This document shows positions 7,227-16,089 of a DNA stretch of 64,000 nt, in pieces. Origin of the DNA: Flavobacterium sp. 9R (GTDB lineage: Bacteria; Bacteroidota; Bacteroidia; Flavobacteriales; Flavobacteriaceae). A model generated the notes under the pieces. The model worked only from the letters and a program-made list of their open reading frames with translations. It was not told the DNA's origin and ran no database searches. Position 1 is the first letter of the stretch, and each line of letters opens with the position of its first letter. The stretch lies in contig NZ_LR733413.1 of the NCBI RefSeq assembly GCF_902506345.1, positions 1,035,456-1,099,455 on the forward strand, given 5' to 3'. Position numbers and translations under genes: made by a program.

Positions 7227-9470
7227 TTAATCAAATTTTGATTTTACTTCTGCTTTTGGCCAACTGTTGTTGGTAACATCAATGTCTGCAGTTTCTAATT
7301 TTGGGTCGATTTGTATTTTTTTAATTGCTTTTGAAGTAGCGTATACTTTTTTGGCAGTATCATTATTTTTTCTCCAAATTTGTGCTGGATATTTAAAGTT
7401 TTCAGTAGTACCATCCTCATAAGTTAATTCTACTAAAATAGGCATAATCAACCCACCAGGCTTGTTGAATTCTACTTCATAAAAGAATTTAGGTGCATTT
7501 AGACTTGCTTTTTCTTCTGCAGTCAATTTTTCATTTACATAGTCAGCTAGTAACTTGAATTCTTCAACTTTCAATGCTTTTTTATCTGATTCTTTTAATT
7601 CAGCATTTGTTCCTTCAACTAAGTACACAAATGGTCCTTTTTCTTCACCAAAACGACCTCTACGAACTTTTGCGTTTTTTAATTCGGTAGTTGGAGTATC
7701 AGTTACATAATATTGTTTTACTTCATTTATTCCTATGTCAACAAAATCGGTTGAGTAAAACCAACCTCTCCAAAACCAGTCTAAGTCAAATGCAGAAGCG
7801 TCTTCCATCGTTCTGAAAAAGTCTTCTGGAGTTGGATGTTTAAATTTCCAACGGTTTGCATAAGTTTTGAAAGCATGATCGAATAATTCACGACCCATAA
7901 CTGTTTCTCTCAAAATATTCAATGCCGTTGCTGGTTTTCCGTAAGCATTATTTCCAAATTGAATAATACTTTCAGAGTTACTCATAATTGGCTCTAAGAA
8001 TTTTTGGTCTCCACTCATATAAGGAACAATATTTTTTGCTGGCCCTCTTCTGGATGGGAAATTAGTACCTAATTCTTGCTCCGCCATATATTCCATAAAA
8101 GAGTTCAATCCTTCATCCATCCAAGTCCACTGACGTTCGTCAGAGTTAACAATCATAGGGAAGAAGTTATGTCCTACCTCGTGAACAATTACACCAATCA
8201 TTCCATTTTTTACTTGTGGACTCGTTACGCCATTTGCGTCTGGACGACCAAAATTCCAACAAATCATTGGGTATTCCATTCCTTGGTCTTCTGCAGAAAC
8301 AGATACTGCTTTTGGATAAGGATAATCAAAAGTATGTGATGAATAGCTTTTTAAAGTATGAGCAACGGTTCTAGTTGAAGTCTCTCCCCATAATGGATTG
8401 GCTTCTTTTGGATATACTGAAGTAGCCATTACAGTTTTTTCACTAAGTTTTACTGCCATTGCATCAAAAATGAATTTTCTAGAAGTGGCAATTCCAAAAT
8501 CTCTTACGTTTTTGGCGCTAAATTTCCACGTTTTTTTTTTGGTTGAGAATCCTTTTTCAGCAGCTTCCGCTTCCGCTTGTGTTACGATTACTACTGGATT
8601 ATCAAAACTCTTTTTAGCTAGCTCGTAACGTTTCATTTGCTCTGCTGTAAAAACTTCTGCGGGGTTCAATAATTCACCTGTTGCTTCCATCACGTGATCA
8701 GCGGGAACAGTAATGTTTACGTCAAAATTTCCAAATGGCAATGCAAATTCTCCGCTTCCCCAAAATTGTTGGTTTTGCCATCCTTCAACGTCATTGTAAA
8801 CTGCCATTCTTGGATAAAATTGTGCAATTACATACAATTTATTGCCATCTTTTTCAAAGAATTCATAGCCTGAACGACCTCCATCTTGTTGGTAATTGTT
8901 GATGTTGTACCACCATTTTACAGAAAAAGTGATTTTTTCTCCTGGTTTCATTGGTGTTGGTAAATCAATTCGCATCATCGTTTGATTTACAGTGTATGTC
9001 ATAGGATTGCCTTTCGCATCTTTTACATACTCTAACTTAAATCCTCTATCTAAACCTTGTTTTAAGTACTCATTAGCGAATTTACTTGGAGCCATAGTCG
9101 TCTCAATTCGTTCACTCTCAGCAAGAGGTGATTGAGAGTTTTTTGCGGCTTGATTTTGGTCCATTTGTAACCAAAGGTATTCTAGTTTGTCTGGAGAATT
9201 ATTGTAATAAGTAATGGTTTCTGCACCACTTAATCTTGAATTTTTATCATCTAATTCGATGTCTATTTTGTAATCAGCTTGTTGTTGGTAATAGGCTGGG
9301 CCTGGGGCTCCTGCTGCAGTACGAAACATATTAGGTGTAGCCAACAAATCATACATTTGGCTGAACTTATTGGTATCGTATTTACCTTGTTGTTTTGGTG
9401 GTGTTGGGGTGGTTTTTTCTTGGGCAAACAGCATTGCTGGAAAGAGTAGGAGTAGGGTAGCTTTTTTCAT
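7227..9470 (-). CDS. Secreted M1-family zinc metallopeptidase
   Basis: A 747-residue exported gluzincin. The signal peptide covers residues 1-16 (ending LFA|QEK). The zinc site is complete: HEVGH at 430-434 and the third ligand Glu453 in WMDEGLNSF, 18 residues later. The upstream exopeptidase loop appears as QGMEYP (396-401), so an aminopeptidase activity is likely although the canonical GAMEN is altered. The substrate is unknown. It is the last gene of a minus-strand operon, 61 bp after the DUF6702 gene, and a terminator follows. A paralogue at 33723-35984 has the same architecture, including the [10 protein letters not shown] and GWFYSTD-type C-terminal segment. Confidence 0.93.
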   Translation of the reverse strand: MKKATLLLLFPAMLFAQEKTTPTPPKQQGKYDTNKFSQMYDLLATPNMFRTAAGAPGPAYYQQQADYKIDIELDDKNSRLSGAETITYYNNSPDKLEYLWLQMDQNQAAKNSQSPLAESERIETTMAPSKFANEYLKQGLDRGFKLEYVKDAKGNPMTYTVNQTMMRIDLPTPMKPGEKITFSVKWWYNINNYQQDGGRSGYEFFEKDGNKLYVIAQFYPRMAVYNDVEGWQNQQFWGSGEFALPFGNFDVNITVPADHVMEATGELLNPAEVFTAEQMKRYELAKKSFDNPVVIVTQAEAEAAEKGFSTKKKTWKFSAKNVRDFGIATSRKFIFDAMAVKLSEKTVMATSVYPKEANPLWGETSTRTVAHTLKSYSSHTFDYPYPKAVSVSAEDQGMEYPMICWNFGRPDANGVTSPQVKNGMIGVIVHEVGHNFFPMIVNSDERQWTWMDEGLNSFMEYMAEQELGTNFPSRRGPAKNIVPYMSGDQKFLEPIMSNSESIIQFGNNAYGKPATALNILRETVMGRELFDHAFKTYANRWKFKHPTPEDFFRTMEDASAFDLDWFWRGWFYSTDFVDIGINEVKQYYVTDTPTTELKNAKVRRGRFGEEKGPFVYLVEGTNAELKESDKKALKVEEFKLLADYVNEKLTAEEKASLNAPKFFYEVEFNKPGGLIMPILVELTYEDGTTENFKYPAQIWRKNNDTAKKVYATSKAIKKIQIDPKLETADIDVTNNSWPKAEVKSKFD

Positions 9471-9531
9471 AAATAAAATAGAAATTTAAGTCCGTGAAAA
9501 TAGCAATTTTAACGGAACTACTTTCTTTTTA

Positions 9532-10035
9532 TTAGTACTTTAACATTTGTATCTTTGATGAATCGCTAAAGTTTAGGCTGTTTTTTGTGCCATTTGCTGT
9601 AAAATGCATGATGTTTTGTTGCTCTGAGTTCCAATCCATCAATAAAGAATTCTGAATGTTTAGGTTTTGAATTTTTGTAATTTCTTTAATTGTCAGATAA
9701 GTAACCAGAACATCTTCTTCAACCTCGCTTGATAGGTAGTTTAGTGATTGAGATTGTCCATTTACTTTTAGAATTAAATTTTCTGAAAAGTATTTTTTTA
9801 GCAAAAGCAGTTCTTCTGGTTTTTCAGTGCCTATTCCAATAGAAGTTCTTTTATGGTATTTTTTTTCTAAAGCTTTGTTTAAATCATCTAAGAAAATTCT
9901 AGAAGTGATTTGTATTCTCTTCTTTTCAGGAACAAATTGAACTTGAAATATAGCCACATAAAATTTATGCATTTCAAAGGACGAAAGGCTAATGGTTAAG
10001 AAGAATAGTCCGAAGAATAAAGCAGTTTTTTTCAT
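9532..10035 (-). CDS. DUF6702-type exported protein
   Basis: A 167-residue protein with a signal peptide (about residues 1-20). The body begins with HKFYVAIFQVQFVPEKKRIQITSRIFLDDLNKALEKKY (given in two parts: HKFYVAIFQVQFVP and RIFLDDLNKALEKKY), which matches my memory of the DUF6702 family of Flavobacteriales. Members regularly sit beside M1 peptidases. Function is unknown. The ATG overlaps the stop of the upstream gene by 4 bp (ATGA), so translation is probably coupled. The family name is from memory and not checked. Confidence 0.78.
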   Translation of the reverse strand: MKKTALFFGLFFLTISLSSFEMHKFYVAIFQVQFVPEKKRIQITSRIFLDDLNKALEKKYHKRTSIGIGTEKPEELLLLKKYFSENLILKVNGQSQSLNYLSSEVEEDVLVTYLTIKEITKIQNLNIQNSLLMDWNSEQQNIMHFTANGTKNSLNFSDSSKIQMLKY

Positions 10036-10781
10036 TTTCCAAAAGTAGTTAAACTTTTAAATTCTTTGTTCTTGCTAATCAAAAAATCATACAACTGAAA
10101 CGAATCGTTTTGAATCAAAATAGCTACAGCGTTTTTATCTGCTTCACAAAAAGAAAGAAATAAGATAATTTCTTCTTCTTTGAGCTGTAAGGTTTTTGAA
10201 AAGAAGTCAGTGTGTACTCTATTGATTACTTCTACATAGTAATTGATGGGTTTTTCTTCTCTCTCTTTTTGTAATGCTTTCTTTTTAAATAACTTTTTGA
10301 CATCCTTAAAAAGTCGAACAAAGTCAGTTCCGTTAGCAATTGTTGTTGGTGGCATCAAAGGATTGGTAGGTGATGATTGAGCGTCATCATAGTATTTTCT
10401 ATCGATATAATTTTGAAGATTGGGATTCAAAGGTCGAATCTCTTTTTGATTCAGAACAATAACTTCTTTTAACTCGTTATCAAATAATTCAAGTTCTATT
10501 TCTAAAAATGGAAGTTCGAAGTTTTTGCTGCTAAGAATTACTTTTTTTGGCATACAAGCTAAACTAGCAAACAGTAACGTGTCTTTAGGCTGAGCCAAAA
10601 TTTCAAAATAGCCTTGCTCTGAAATTGCTGTTCTTGTTTTGGAACTCAAATTGACAACAGAACCATTCACAACAGCTCCCATACTATTGGCTACTTTTCC
10701 TTTTAAATTGCTTCTTTCTTGCGAAAAAGCGACTCCAAAAGCAAAAAAGAAGAACAAGATTAGTCTATAATTTTCCTTCAT
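10032..10781 (-). CDS. Exported carboxypeptidase-regulatory-like protein, divergent paralogue 4
   Basis: About 249 residues from the ATG at 10781; an in-frame ATG five codons upstream (10796) is possible, but the signal peptide starts at the chosen Met (MKENYRLILFFFFAFGVAFSQ). Residues 22-110 resemble a CarboxypepD_reg-like beta-sandwich (LKGKVANSMGAVVNGSVVNL, then ELKEVIV). Unlike its three upstream relatives it lacks the TPAERRL motif and has a shorter Lys-rich helix (FKDVKKLFKKKALQKEREEK). It keeps a Phe-Cys near residue 210 where the others have a YCIEN motif. It overlaps the genes on both sides. Function unknown. Confidence 0.75.
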   Translation of the reverse strand: MKENYRLILFFFFAFGVAFSQERSNLKGKVANSMGAVVNGSVVNLSSKTRTAISEQGYFEILAQPKDTLLFASLACMPKKVILSSKNFELPFLEIELELFDNELKEVIVLNQKEIRPLNPNLQNYIDRKYYDDAQSSPTNPLMPPTTIANGTDFVRLFKDVKKLFKKKALQKEREEKPINYYVEVINRVHTDFFSKTLQLKEEEIILFLSFCEADKNAVAILIQNDSFQLYDFLISKNKEFKSLTTFGK

Positions 10782-11493
10782 TGCTATTGAGTTCATTAAA
10801 AGTCGAGGCTAATTGAAGCATAGCCACCAGCATTTGGGCTTTATTATTGGTTTCTATTAACTTCGCAAAGCTTTTGTTTTCAATGCAATAATACTGAAAG
10901 GTGTTGATTTTGTCAGCTGCAATATGAAATGATTTTGTGTAAAAATCACTAGTAAATAAGCGTTTTAATTTGGCTAAATTGGTTTCTTTTTTCTCTACTT
11001 CTAGTTCTTTTTTGAGCATTTCTTTCCTGCCAGAAAGCATATTGATTAATCCTCCTATGCCGCCTGAGTTGGCTTTTAATCTTCTTTCAGCTACGGTATA
11101 CGATTTTTGGTTTTTGGGTATAATTCCAAGGTCTCGAGCATTGATAGTAGCATATTGATTGATAATTACTTCGTCTAATTCGATGCCTTTTGGAATCATT
11201 TCAATGCTAATAAAGTCTTCACAAAAATCATTGGCTTGAATTACTTTTCGATAGGCTTCAAAACTTTTGGATGCAAAAAATAAAACATCGTTAATTTCTG
11301 CCTCAATAGTGAATTCCCCATTTTCATTTACTTTTGCGCTTTTTTCAGAATTTAAGTTGACTACTTCAATTTCTGTGAAAATACCTGAATTGGCCAAAAT
11401 TCTTCCTCTAATTGTTTTCACCTCTTTTGCTTGACCTAAAATACATTGAGTCGCTAAAAAGAAAAAAAGCGTTTTCGTTTTATTTATTTTCAT
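10765..11493 (-). CDS. Exported carboxypeptidase-regulatory-like protein, paralogue 3
   Basis: A 242-residue exported protein with a signal peptide to about residue 20 (CILGQ). Residues 24-110 form a CarboxypepD_reg-like sandwich (TIRGRILANSGIF, ending ELDEVIINQ). Then come the family motif GIIPKNQKSYTVAERRLK (123-139), a Gly-rich turn and a charged helix LKKELEVEKKE, then FQYYCIEN near 200-207. The whole layout is shared with paralogues 1 and 2. Its start overlaps the stop of paralogue 2 by 14 bp. No known function; the similarity to TonB-receptor N-terminal domains is structural only. Confidence 0.8.
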   Translation of the reverse strand: MKINKTKTLFFFLATQCILGQAKEVKTIRGRILANSGIFTEIEVVNLNSEKSAKVNENGEFTIEAEINDVLFFASKSFEAYRKVIQANDFCEDFISIEMIPKGIELDEVIINQYATINARDLGIIPKNQKSYTVAERRLKANSGGIGGLINMLSGRKEMLKKELEVEKKETNLAKLKRLFTSDFYTKSFHIAADKINTFQYYCIENKSFAKLIETNNKAQMLVAMLQLASTFNELNSNEGKL

Positions 11494-12202
11494 CTGAAAT
11501 GATTTGGTTGTAGCGTTCGGCTAGTTTGATAATTAAAAACTCACTCATTGTTTTGTTTTTGGTCTTCATCGAGTTGACAAAAGCTTGGTCTTCGATACAA
11601 TAATGTTGAAACCCTTTGATGTAATCTTTGGGAATTTTAAGTTTTTGTATGTAAAATTCCTCTTCAAAAAGGTATTCTATTTTTTCAAGGAGTTTTTCTT
11701 TTCTTTCTACTTGAACTTCTTTTTTGAGCATTGCAGTTCTTCCAGAAATACCATTTAAAATTCCGTCAAGGCTGCCTTTTGTGGCTGTTTGTAATTTTCT
11801 TTCGGCGGGTGTGAAATGTTTGGTTGCACTTGGAATGCCTAGTTTTTCTGAGGTAATTTCAGGATGACTATTGATGGTTATGTTTTTTAAAACGATACTT
11901 TTTAGGGTCATTTCAATTTTTAGCTCTTTATTCGAAAGGTCTGCTTTGGTAATGACTTTTGTTAAGGTTTCAAGATTGACGGCACTAAAGGCAATAATAT
12001 CGCCTTCTTTGGCTGGAATATTGAAGTAGCCTTCAATTCTGCTTGTAGTGGCTTGGCGAGTAGTTTCGTTTCTGATGTTTACGCCATCAATAAAATTAGA
12101 TTCTACCGAAATTCTACCCTGAATTGTTCGCTCATTGAGGGTTTGCCCCACGAAGATTGACGTCCAAAAAAGTAATATTAAAAAGGTAAAATTATTCTTC
12201 AC
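11480..12202 (-). CDS. Exported carboxypeptidase-regulatory-like protein, paralogue 2
   Basis: A 240-residue exported protein starting at a GTG at 12202, 11 bp inside the upstream gene; the signal peptide (MKNNFTFLILLFWTSIFVGQ) supports this start. Residues 24-110 are the beta-sandwich part, with KNITINS in place of the usual NEVIIN. The motif reads LGIPSATKHFTPAERKL (121-137), then GRTAMLKKEVQVERKEKLLEKI and FQHYCIED. Function unknown. The overlapping layout implies co-translation with its neighbours. Confidence 0.8.
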   Translation of the reverse strand: MKNNFTFLILLFWTSIFVGQTLNERTIQGRISVESNFIDGVNIRNETTRQATTSRIEGYFNIPAKEGDIIAFSAVNLETLTKVITKADLSNKELKIEMTLKSIVLKNITINSHPEITSEKLGIPSATKHFTPAERKLQTATKGSLDGILNGISGRTAMLKKEVQVERKEKLLEKIEYLFEEEFYIQKLKIPKDYIKGFQHYCIEDQAFVNSMKTKNKTMSEFLIIKLAERYNQIISDENK

Positions 12203-12950
12203 TAGATAGGTTTTTGTTAAAGGTAACCGCTAATTCACTCATTAATAGCTCTAATAGTTGCTTGTTTCCAGAAGTTAAATAAGAAACTAAATATTGATTT
12301 TCGATACAAAAATATCTAAACGTATCTATATATGTTTTTGGAATTTTTAAATTCATCACATAAAAATCATCTTTATAAAGTGTTTTTAGCCGTTCTAATA
12401 AACGTTCTTTTTTCTCAATTTCAAGTTCTTTCTTTAGTTTTTTCGTTCTTCCTGTTATTTTGTTGATAATTGGGTCTAATGGTAAAGTGCCACCTAAGAT
12501 ACTCAAAAGATGAATGGGTTTAAAGTCTCCTGCGGTTTTTAAGCGTCTTTCAGCTGGAGTGTATTTTTTTTGATTTTCAGGAATGATACCAATTTTTTCA
12601 GCAGTAATTGCATTTTTATTGATAATCACTTCGTTTAAATCTATTGTTTTTGAAGTCATAGTTACGATTAAACTATTGGATTGGTACTCGCTTTTAGTTA
12701 TTTTTTTTCTTTTCGTTTCTGTGTTTATTGATGAAAAATTCAAAATATCTCCCAATTGGCATTTGATGGTAAAACGTCCATTTGCATCAGAATTTGTTGT
12801 TTCGTTTGAGTTTTCATTTTTGACAAAAACATCTTCAATTTCTTTGTTGTTCAAGAAGACAGTACCAGATAGCATTATTTCCTTTTGCTGCTGTCCCTTA
12901 GCAATAGTTAGAATGGCTATTTGAAAAAATAAAGTCAACCAAAATTTCAT
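12192..12950 (-). CDS. Exported carboxypeptidase-regulatory-like protein, paralogue 1
   Basis: A 252-residue exported protein and the first gene of a six-gene minus-strand run. The signal peptide spans residues 1-19 (TIAKGQ). Residues 24-110 form the beta-sandwich domain (IMLSGTVFLNNKEIEDVFV to NEVIINK), followed by GIIPENQKKYTPAERRLK (121-138), a helix with KLKKELEIEKKERLLERL and the FRYFCIEN motif (211-218). It is longer than paralogues 2 and 3 between the motif and the helix. The 128 bp upstream to pepE must hold the operon promoter, but no full consensus was found. Confidence 0.8.
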   Translation of the reverse strand: MKFWLTLFFQIAILTIAKGQQQKEIMLSGTVFLNNKEIEDVFVKNENSNETTNSDANGRFTIKCQLGDILNFSSINTETKRKKITKSEYQSNSLIVTMTSKTIDLNEVIINKNAITAEKIGIIPENQKKYTPAERRLKTAGDFKPIHLLSILGGTLPLDPIINKITGRTKKLKKELEIEKKERLLERLKTLYKDDFYVMNLKIPKTYIDTFRYFCIENQYLVSYLTSGNKQLLELLMSELAVTFNKNLSSEE

Positions 12951-13024
12951 TCCAGCTTTTAAATTGAATTGTGGTAAAAGTATTTCAATCCGTTGCCAAA
13001 TAATTATTAAGGCCTTGGTAAAAA

Positions 13025-13056
13025 TTTGTTAATTAAAAATTCGTTTTTATACCTTT
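13025..13056 (+). promoter_or_regulatory. Promoter of pepE
   Basis: TTTG at 13025-13028, 20 bp, then TACCTTTA at 13049-13056, one mismatch from the Bacteroidota TAnnTTTG element. The start codon lies 23 bp further on. Confidence 0.55.
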
Positions 13057-13078
13057 ATCACTTTAAAAAAAAAGAAAA

Positions 13079-13786
13079 ATGAGAAATTGTATTATAGCTA
13101 GTACATCTACTTTGCACGGTGGTGGGTATTTGGATTATTTAATGGCTGATTTAAAATTGCATTTTGCTGGATGTCAAAGTATTTTGTTTATTCCGTTTGC
13201 ACGACCAAGTGGTATAACACACGATGAATATACGCTCAAAGTTGCTCAGGCATTTGCTAAAATTGATATTGAAGTAAGAGGAATTCATGAATTTGAAAAT
13301 CCTAAAAAAGTGATTCAAGATGCTAAAGGTATTTTTACTGGAGGAGGTAATACTTTTCTTTTGGTAAGTCAGTTGTACAAATTTGATTTGATGCATTTAT
13401 TGTCTGAAACTGTAAAAAAAGGCACACCATATTTAGGAACGAGTGCAGGAAGTAATATTTGTGGCTTGAGTATGCAGACAACTAATGATATGCCTATTAT
13501 TTATCCTCCAAGTTTCCAAACGTTAGGTATTGTTCCGTTTAATCTTAATCCGCATTATTTAGATCCTATTGAAGGTTCTACTCATATGGGAGAAACACGT
13601 GAAACTAGAATTAAAGAATTTCATGCTTTTAATGCAATACCAGTTTTAGGTTTAAGAGAGGGGAGCTGGCTTGAAGTAAAAGGAGATGTTGTTGCTTTAA
13701 AAGGAGATTTAAAGGCTCGTTTGTTTTTACAAAACCAAGAACCTGTTGAGTTGGAATCAGGTTCTGACTTGAGTAGCTTAAAATAA
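13079..13786 (+). CDS. pepE: Dipeptidase E (peptidase S51)
   Basis: A 235-residue cytoplasmic serine peptidase that cleaves Asp-X dipeptides. The glutamine-amidotransferase-like fold shows FTGGGNTF (86-93), the nucleophile elbow GTSAGSN with Ser122, and NPHYLDP with the catalytic His159. Length matches the family. It stands alone: a promoter lies just upstream, a terminator directly downstream, and it is divergent from the operon on its left. The trailing hairpin may also serve the minus-strand tRNA genes. Confidence 0.93.
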   Translation: MRNCIIASTSTLHGGGYLDYLMADLKLHFAGCQSILFIPFARPSGITHDEYTLKVAQAFAKIDIEVRGIHEFENPKKVIQDAKGIFTGGGNTFLLVSQLYKFDLMHLLSETVKKGTPYLGTSAGSNICGLSMQTTNDMPIIYPPSFQTLGIVPFNLNPHYLDPIEGSTHMGETRETRIKEFHAFNAIPVLGLREGSWLEVKGDVVALKGDLKARLFLQNQEPVELESGSDLSSLK

Positions 13787-13790
13787 AAAA

Positions 13791-13811
13791 GCCGAAACAA
13801 AATGTTTCGGC
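13791..13811. terminator. Bidirectional terminator between pepE and tRNA-Gly
   Basis: A 9-bp perfect stem (GCCGAAACA / TGTTTCGGC, loop AAA) flanked by A-run on the left and T-run on the right. It ends pepE on the plus strand and, 10 bp past the tRNA 3' end, the tRNA transcript on the minus strand. Confidence 0.85.
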
Positions 13812-13820
13812 TTTTTAAAG

Positions 13821-13893
<73 letters not shown>

Positions 13894-13905
13894 ATTAATT
13901 TTTTT

Positions 13906-13936
13906 CAAAAATAAATAAATTTAAAACTTATGTCAA
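13906..13936 (-). promoter_or_regulatory. Promoter of tRNA-Gly copy 1
   Basis: On the minus strand, TTG (13934-13936), 20 bp, then TATTTTTG (13906-13913): a good match to the Bacteroidota consensus, 12 bp before the tRNA 5' end. Confidence 0.6.
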
Positions 13937-13986
13937 GTTAAAATTTAAAAATTTTATAAGAACTTATAGAATCGAATTCTACTTAG

Positions 13987-14059
<73 letters not shown>

Positions 14060-14071
14060 ATTATTGTGGTG

Positions 14072-14104
14072 CAAATATAGATAAACATTTCACTTATTTG
14101 CAAA
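14072..14104 (-). promoter_or_regulatory. Promoter of tRNA-Gly copy 2
   Basis: On the minus strand, TTTG (14101-14104), 21 bp, then TATATTTG (14072-14079): a full match to TTTG/TAnnTTTG, 12 bp before the tRNA 5' end. Confidence 0.7.
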
Positions 14105-14499
14105 TTTTAGAACAAAAAAAAATCACCCCAAAAAGGCAGTTGTTTATAATTAATTTAAAACTAAATTGTTATACATTTATTTTTTTATAAAAAAAATGAT
14201 GCACATAGAAGAAAACAATGAATTAGCAGTTACTTTTGTATCAATACACCCAAATAGTGTGACAAGAATAGTCAATTGTATGTTGTTATTTTGAAAGTGA
14301 TGATAGATGAAATCTCTTTTTTTTCCATTTTTGCCTTGAAATGATTTTTAGGCATAACTTATTTTTCCCGAAAGTTGTTTTAGTAATCATATATTTTAAA
14401 TAGTCATAATTTCAAAGTATATCAATTTTAAATCAAAATGAAATGAGGGATTTGAATTATGATTATGATTCTCGTTCTGTTGTGTTTAAATCAATTAAT
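14105..14499. other. 395-bp gene-free stretch before the L,D-transpeptidase
   Basis: No clear gene. A 32-codon frame (14196-14294, plus strand) and a TACTTTTG element (14231-14238) without a good -33 partner are the only signals seen. The latter could start the transpeptidase transcript with a leader of about 250 bases. Confidence 0.35.
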
Positions 14500-16089
14500 A
14501 TGAAACAATTTTACCTTTTGCTTATTTTTTTATTGTTGCTAAGTTGTAATAAACAAACAGACACTTCTGTAAAAACAATAAAAACTAAAGCTGAAATTAT
14601 ACCGAAAATTAAGGTAGAAGGTAATGCTATTGAAATTGATAGCGCTGTAGTTTTATCTTTCGAAAATAAAAAACTACTTGAATTTTATAGAGCTACAGGA
14701 TTTAAAACCGTATGGCAATCAGATATGCTCCGTAAAGTCGTTTTGAATGCCATAAAGGATTCACATAAAGAAGGGTTGTTTCCTGATGATTATAAAATAA
14801 AAGTTTTAGAAGCATTAGAAAATAAACACGCTCTTCTTAAAAAGAAGGATTTGATTAACTATGATTTAGTATTAACTCTAAATACTCAATTGTTTTTAAC
14901 TCATTTAAAACTAGGAAAGTTAGACCCAAAAAAAATATACAATAATTGGGATATTGAGAGAGCACCTTTTGATGTAAACGAATTACTCGCTGAATCATTT
15001 GCTAAAAAAGATTTTGTAGCAACAATTGATAGTTGCAAGCCAAATTCAAAAGTTTACAATCAATTAAAAAAAGCTTTAGAGTTGATTGAGGAGTTTTCTG
15101 ATTCTGATTTTTCTTCTATTGCATTTACAGATAAAATAGTTGCCAATGATACTAATCCTAAAATTATAAGCATAAAAAAAAGATTATTATTTTGGAATGA
15201 TTTGAATAGTTCAGATAGTTTGACGGCAATTTATGATTCTAAAACTGTTGCTGCAATGAAACGTTTTCAAGTGAGACACGGACTTGCTCCAGATGGTGTA
15301 ATTGGAGCAGGAACAATTGAGGCATTAAATTTTTCTAAATCCAGTAGGAAGAAGCAAATTTTGGCTAATCTAGAGCGTTGGAGATGGTTTCAGATGGTTC
15401 CAGATGAAGATTATATAGTTGTTAATATTCCGGATTATAAATTAATTGTAGTAGAAAATAACGATACTACAATTACTCAGAAAGTTGTAGTGGGTACAAA
15501 TAAAAGAAAAACACCAATATTGAATTCGTATTTAAAAACAGTTGTGTTAAATCCTACTTGGACCATACCTCCAACTATTTTGAAAGAAGATGTAGTTCCG
15601 GCTATGAAAAGAAATCGTAATTATCTTTCAAATAAGAATATTAAAATCTATGATGCGAGTAATAATGTAGTTTCCCCAGAGAATTGGAATGCCTCTAAAC
15701 CTCATAACTATAGATATGTCCAAGAGCCTGGTCCTAATAATACGCTTGGAGAAATGAAAATTTTATTTCCCAATCATCATAGCATTTATTTGCACGATAC
15801 GAATCATCGTAACTTATTTGGTTTGAACAATCGTTCATTGAGTTCGGGTTGTATTAGAGTAGAAAAACCGCTTGAATTAGCTGGGTATTTTTTGAATCAT
15901 TCTGAAAGTTGGTCCAAAGAAAAAATTGATTCTGTTGTTGCCACAAGAAAAACACATTATGTGAAAATTGAGAAAAAATACAATCTTTATATCTGGTATT
16001 GGACAGCTTGGAGTTTAAATGGTAAGCTTCAATTCAGAAAAGATATTTATGATTATGACGCTGCTTTGTATGAAAAACTAAGAACTTAA
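14500..16089 (+). CDS. Lipoprotein L,D-transpeptidase (YcbB-like)
   Basis: A 529-residue enzyme that forms 3-3 crosslinks in peptidoglycan or attaches proteins to it. The start at 14500 gives a lipoprotein signal with lipobox LLSC near residue 15; the frame open from 14443 adds a polar extension that would bury it. A scaffold domain is followed by a peptidoglycan-binding repeat (FQVRHGLAPDGVIGAGTIEALN, in parts FQVRHGLAPDG and GAGTIEALN) and the YkuD catalytic domain, with His432 in LHDT and Cys451 in LSSGCIRV. Its last 12 bp overlap the end of the convergent second transpeptidase gene. Confidence 0.93.
   Translation: MKQFYLLLIFLLLLSCNKQTDTSVKTIKTKAEIIPKIKVEGNAIEIDSAVVLSFENKKLLEFYRATGFKTVWQSDMLRKVVLNAIKDSHKEGLFPDDYKIKVLEALENKHALLKKKDLINYDLVLTLNTQLFLTHLKLGKLDPKKIYNNWDIERAPFDVNELLAESFAKKDFVATIDSCKPNSKVYNQLKKALELIEEFSDSDFSSIAFTDKIVANDTNPKIISIKKRLLFWNDLNSSDSLTAIYDSKTVAAMKRFQVRHGLAPDGVIGAGTIEALNFSKSSRKKQILANLERWRWFQMVPDEDYIVVNIPDYKLIVVENNDTTITQKVVVGTNKRKTPILNSYLKTVVLNPTWTIPPTILKEDVVPAMKRNRNYLSNKNIKIYDASNNVVSPENWNASKPHNYRYVQEPGPNNTLGEMKILFPNHHSIYLHDTNHRNLFGLNNRSLSSGCIRVEKPLELAGYFLNHSESWSKEKIDSVVATRKTHYVKIEKKYNLYIWYWTAWSLNGKLQFRKDIYDYDAALYEKLRT

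Noticed and set aside
14196..14294. 32-codon frame before the L,D-transpeptidase gene
   Set aside because: A promoter-like element lies within it and it has no similarity to a known small protein; too weak to call.
14443..14499. Earlier ATG of the L,D-transpeptidase gene
   Set aside because: It would place 19 polar residues before a clear lipoprotein signal.
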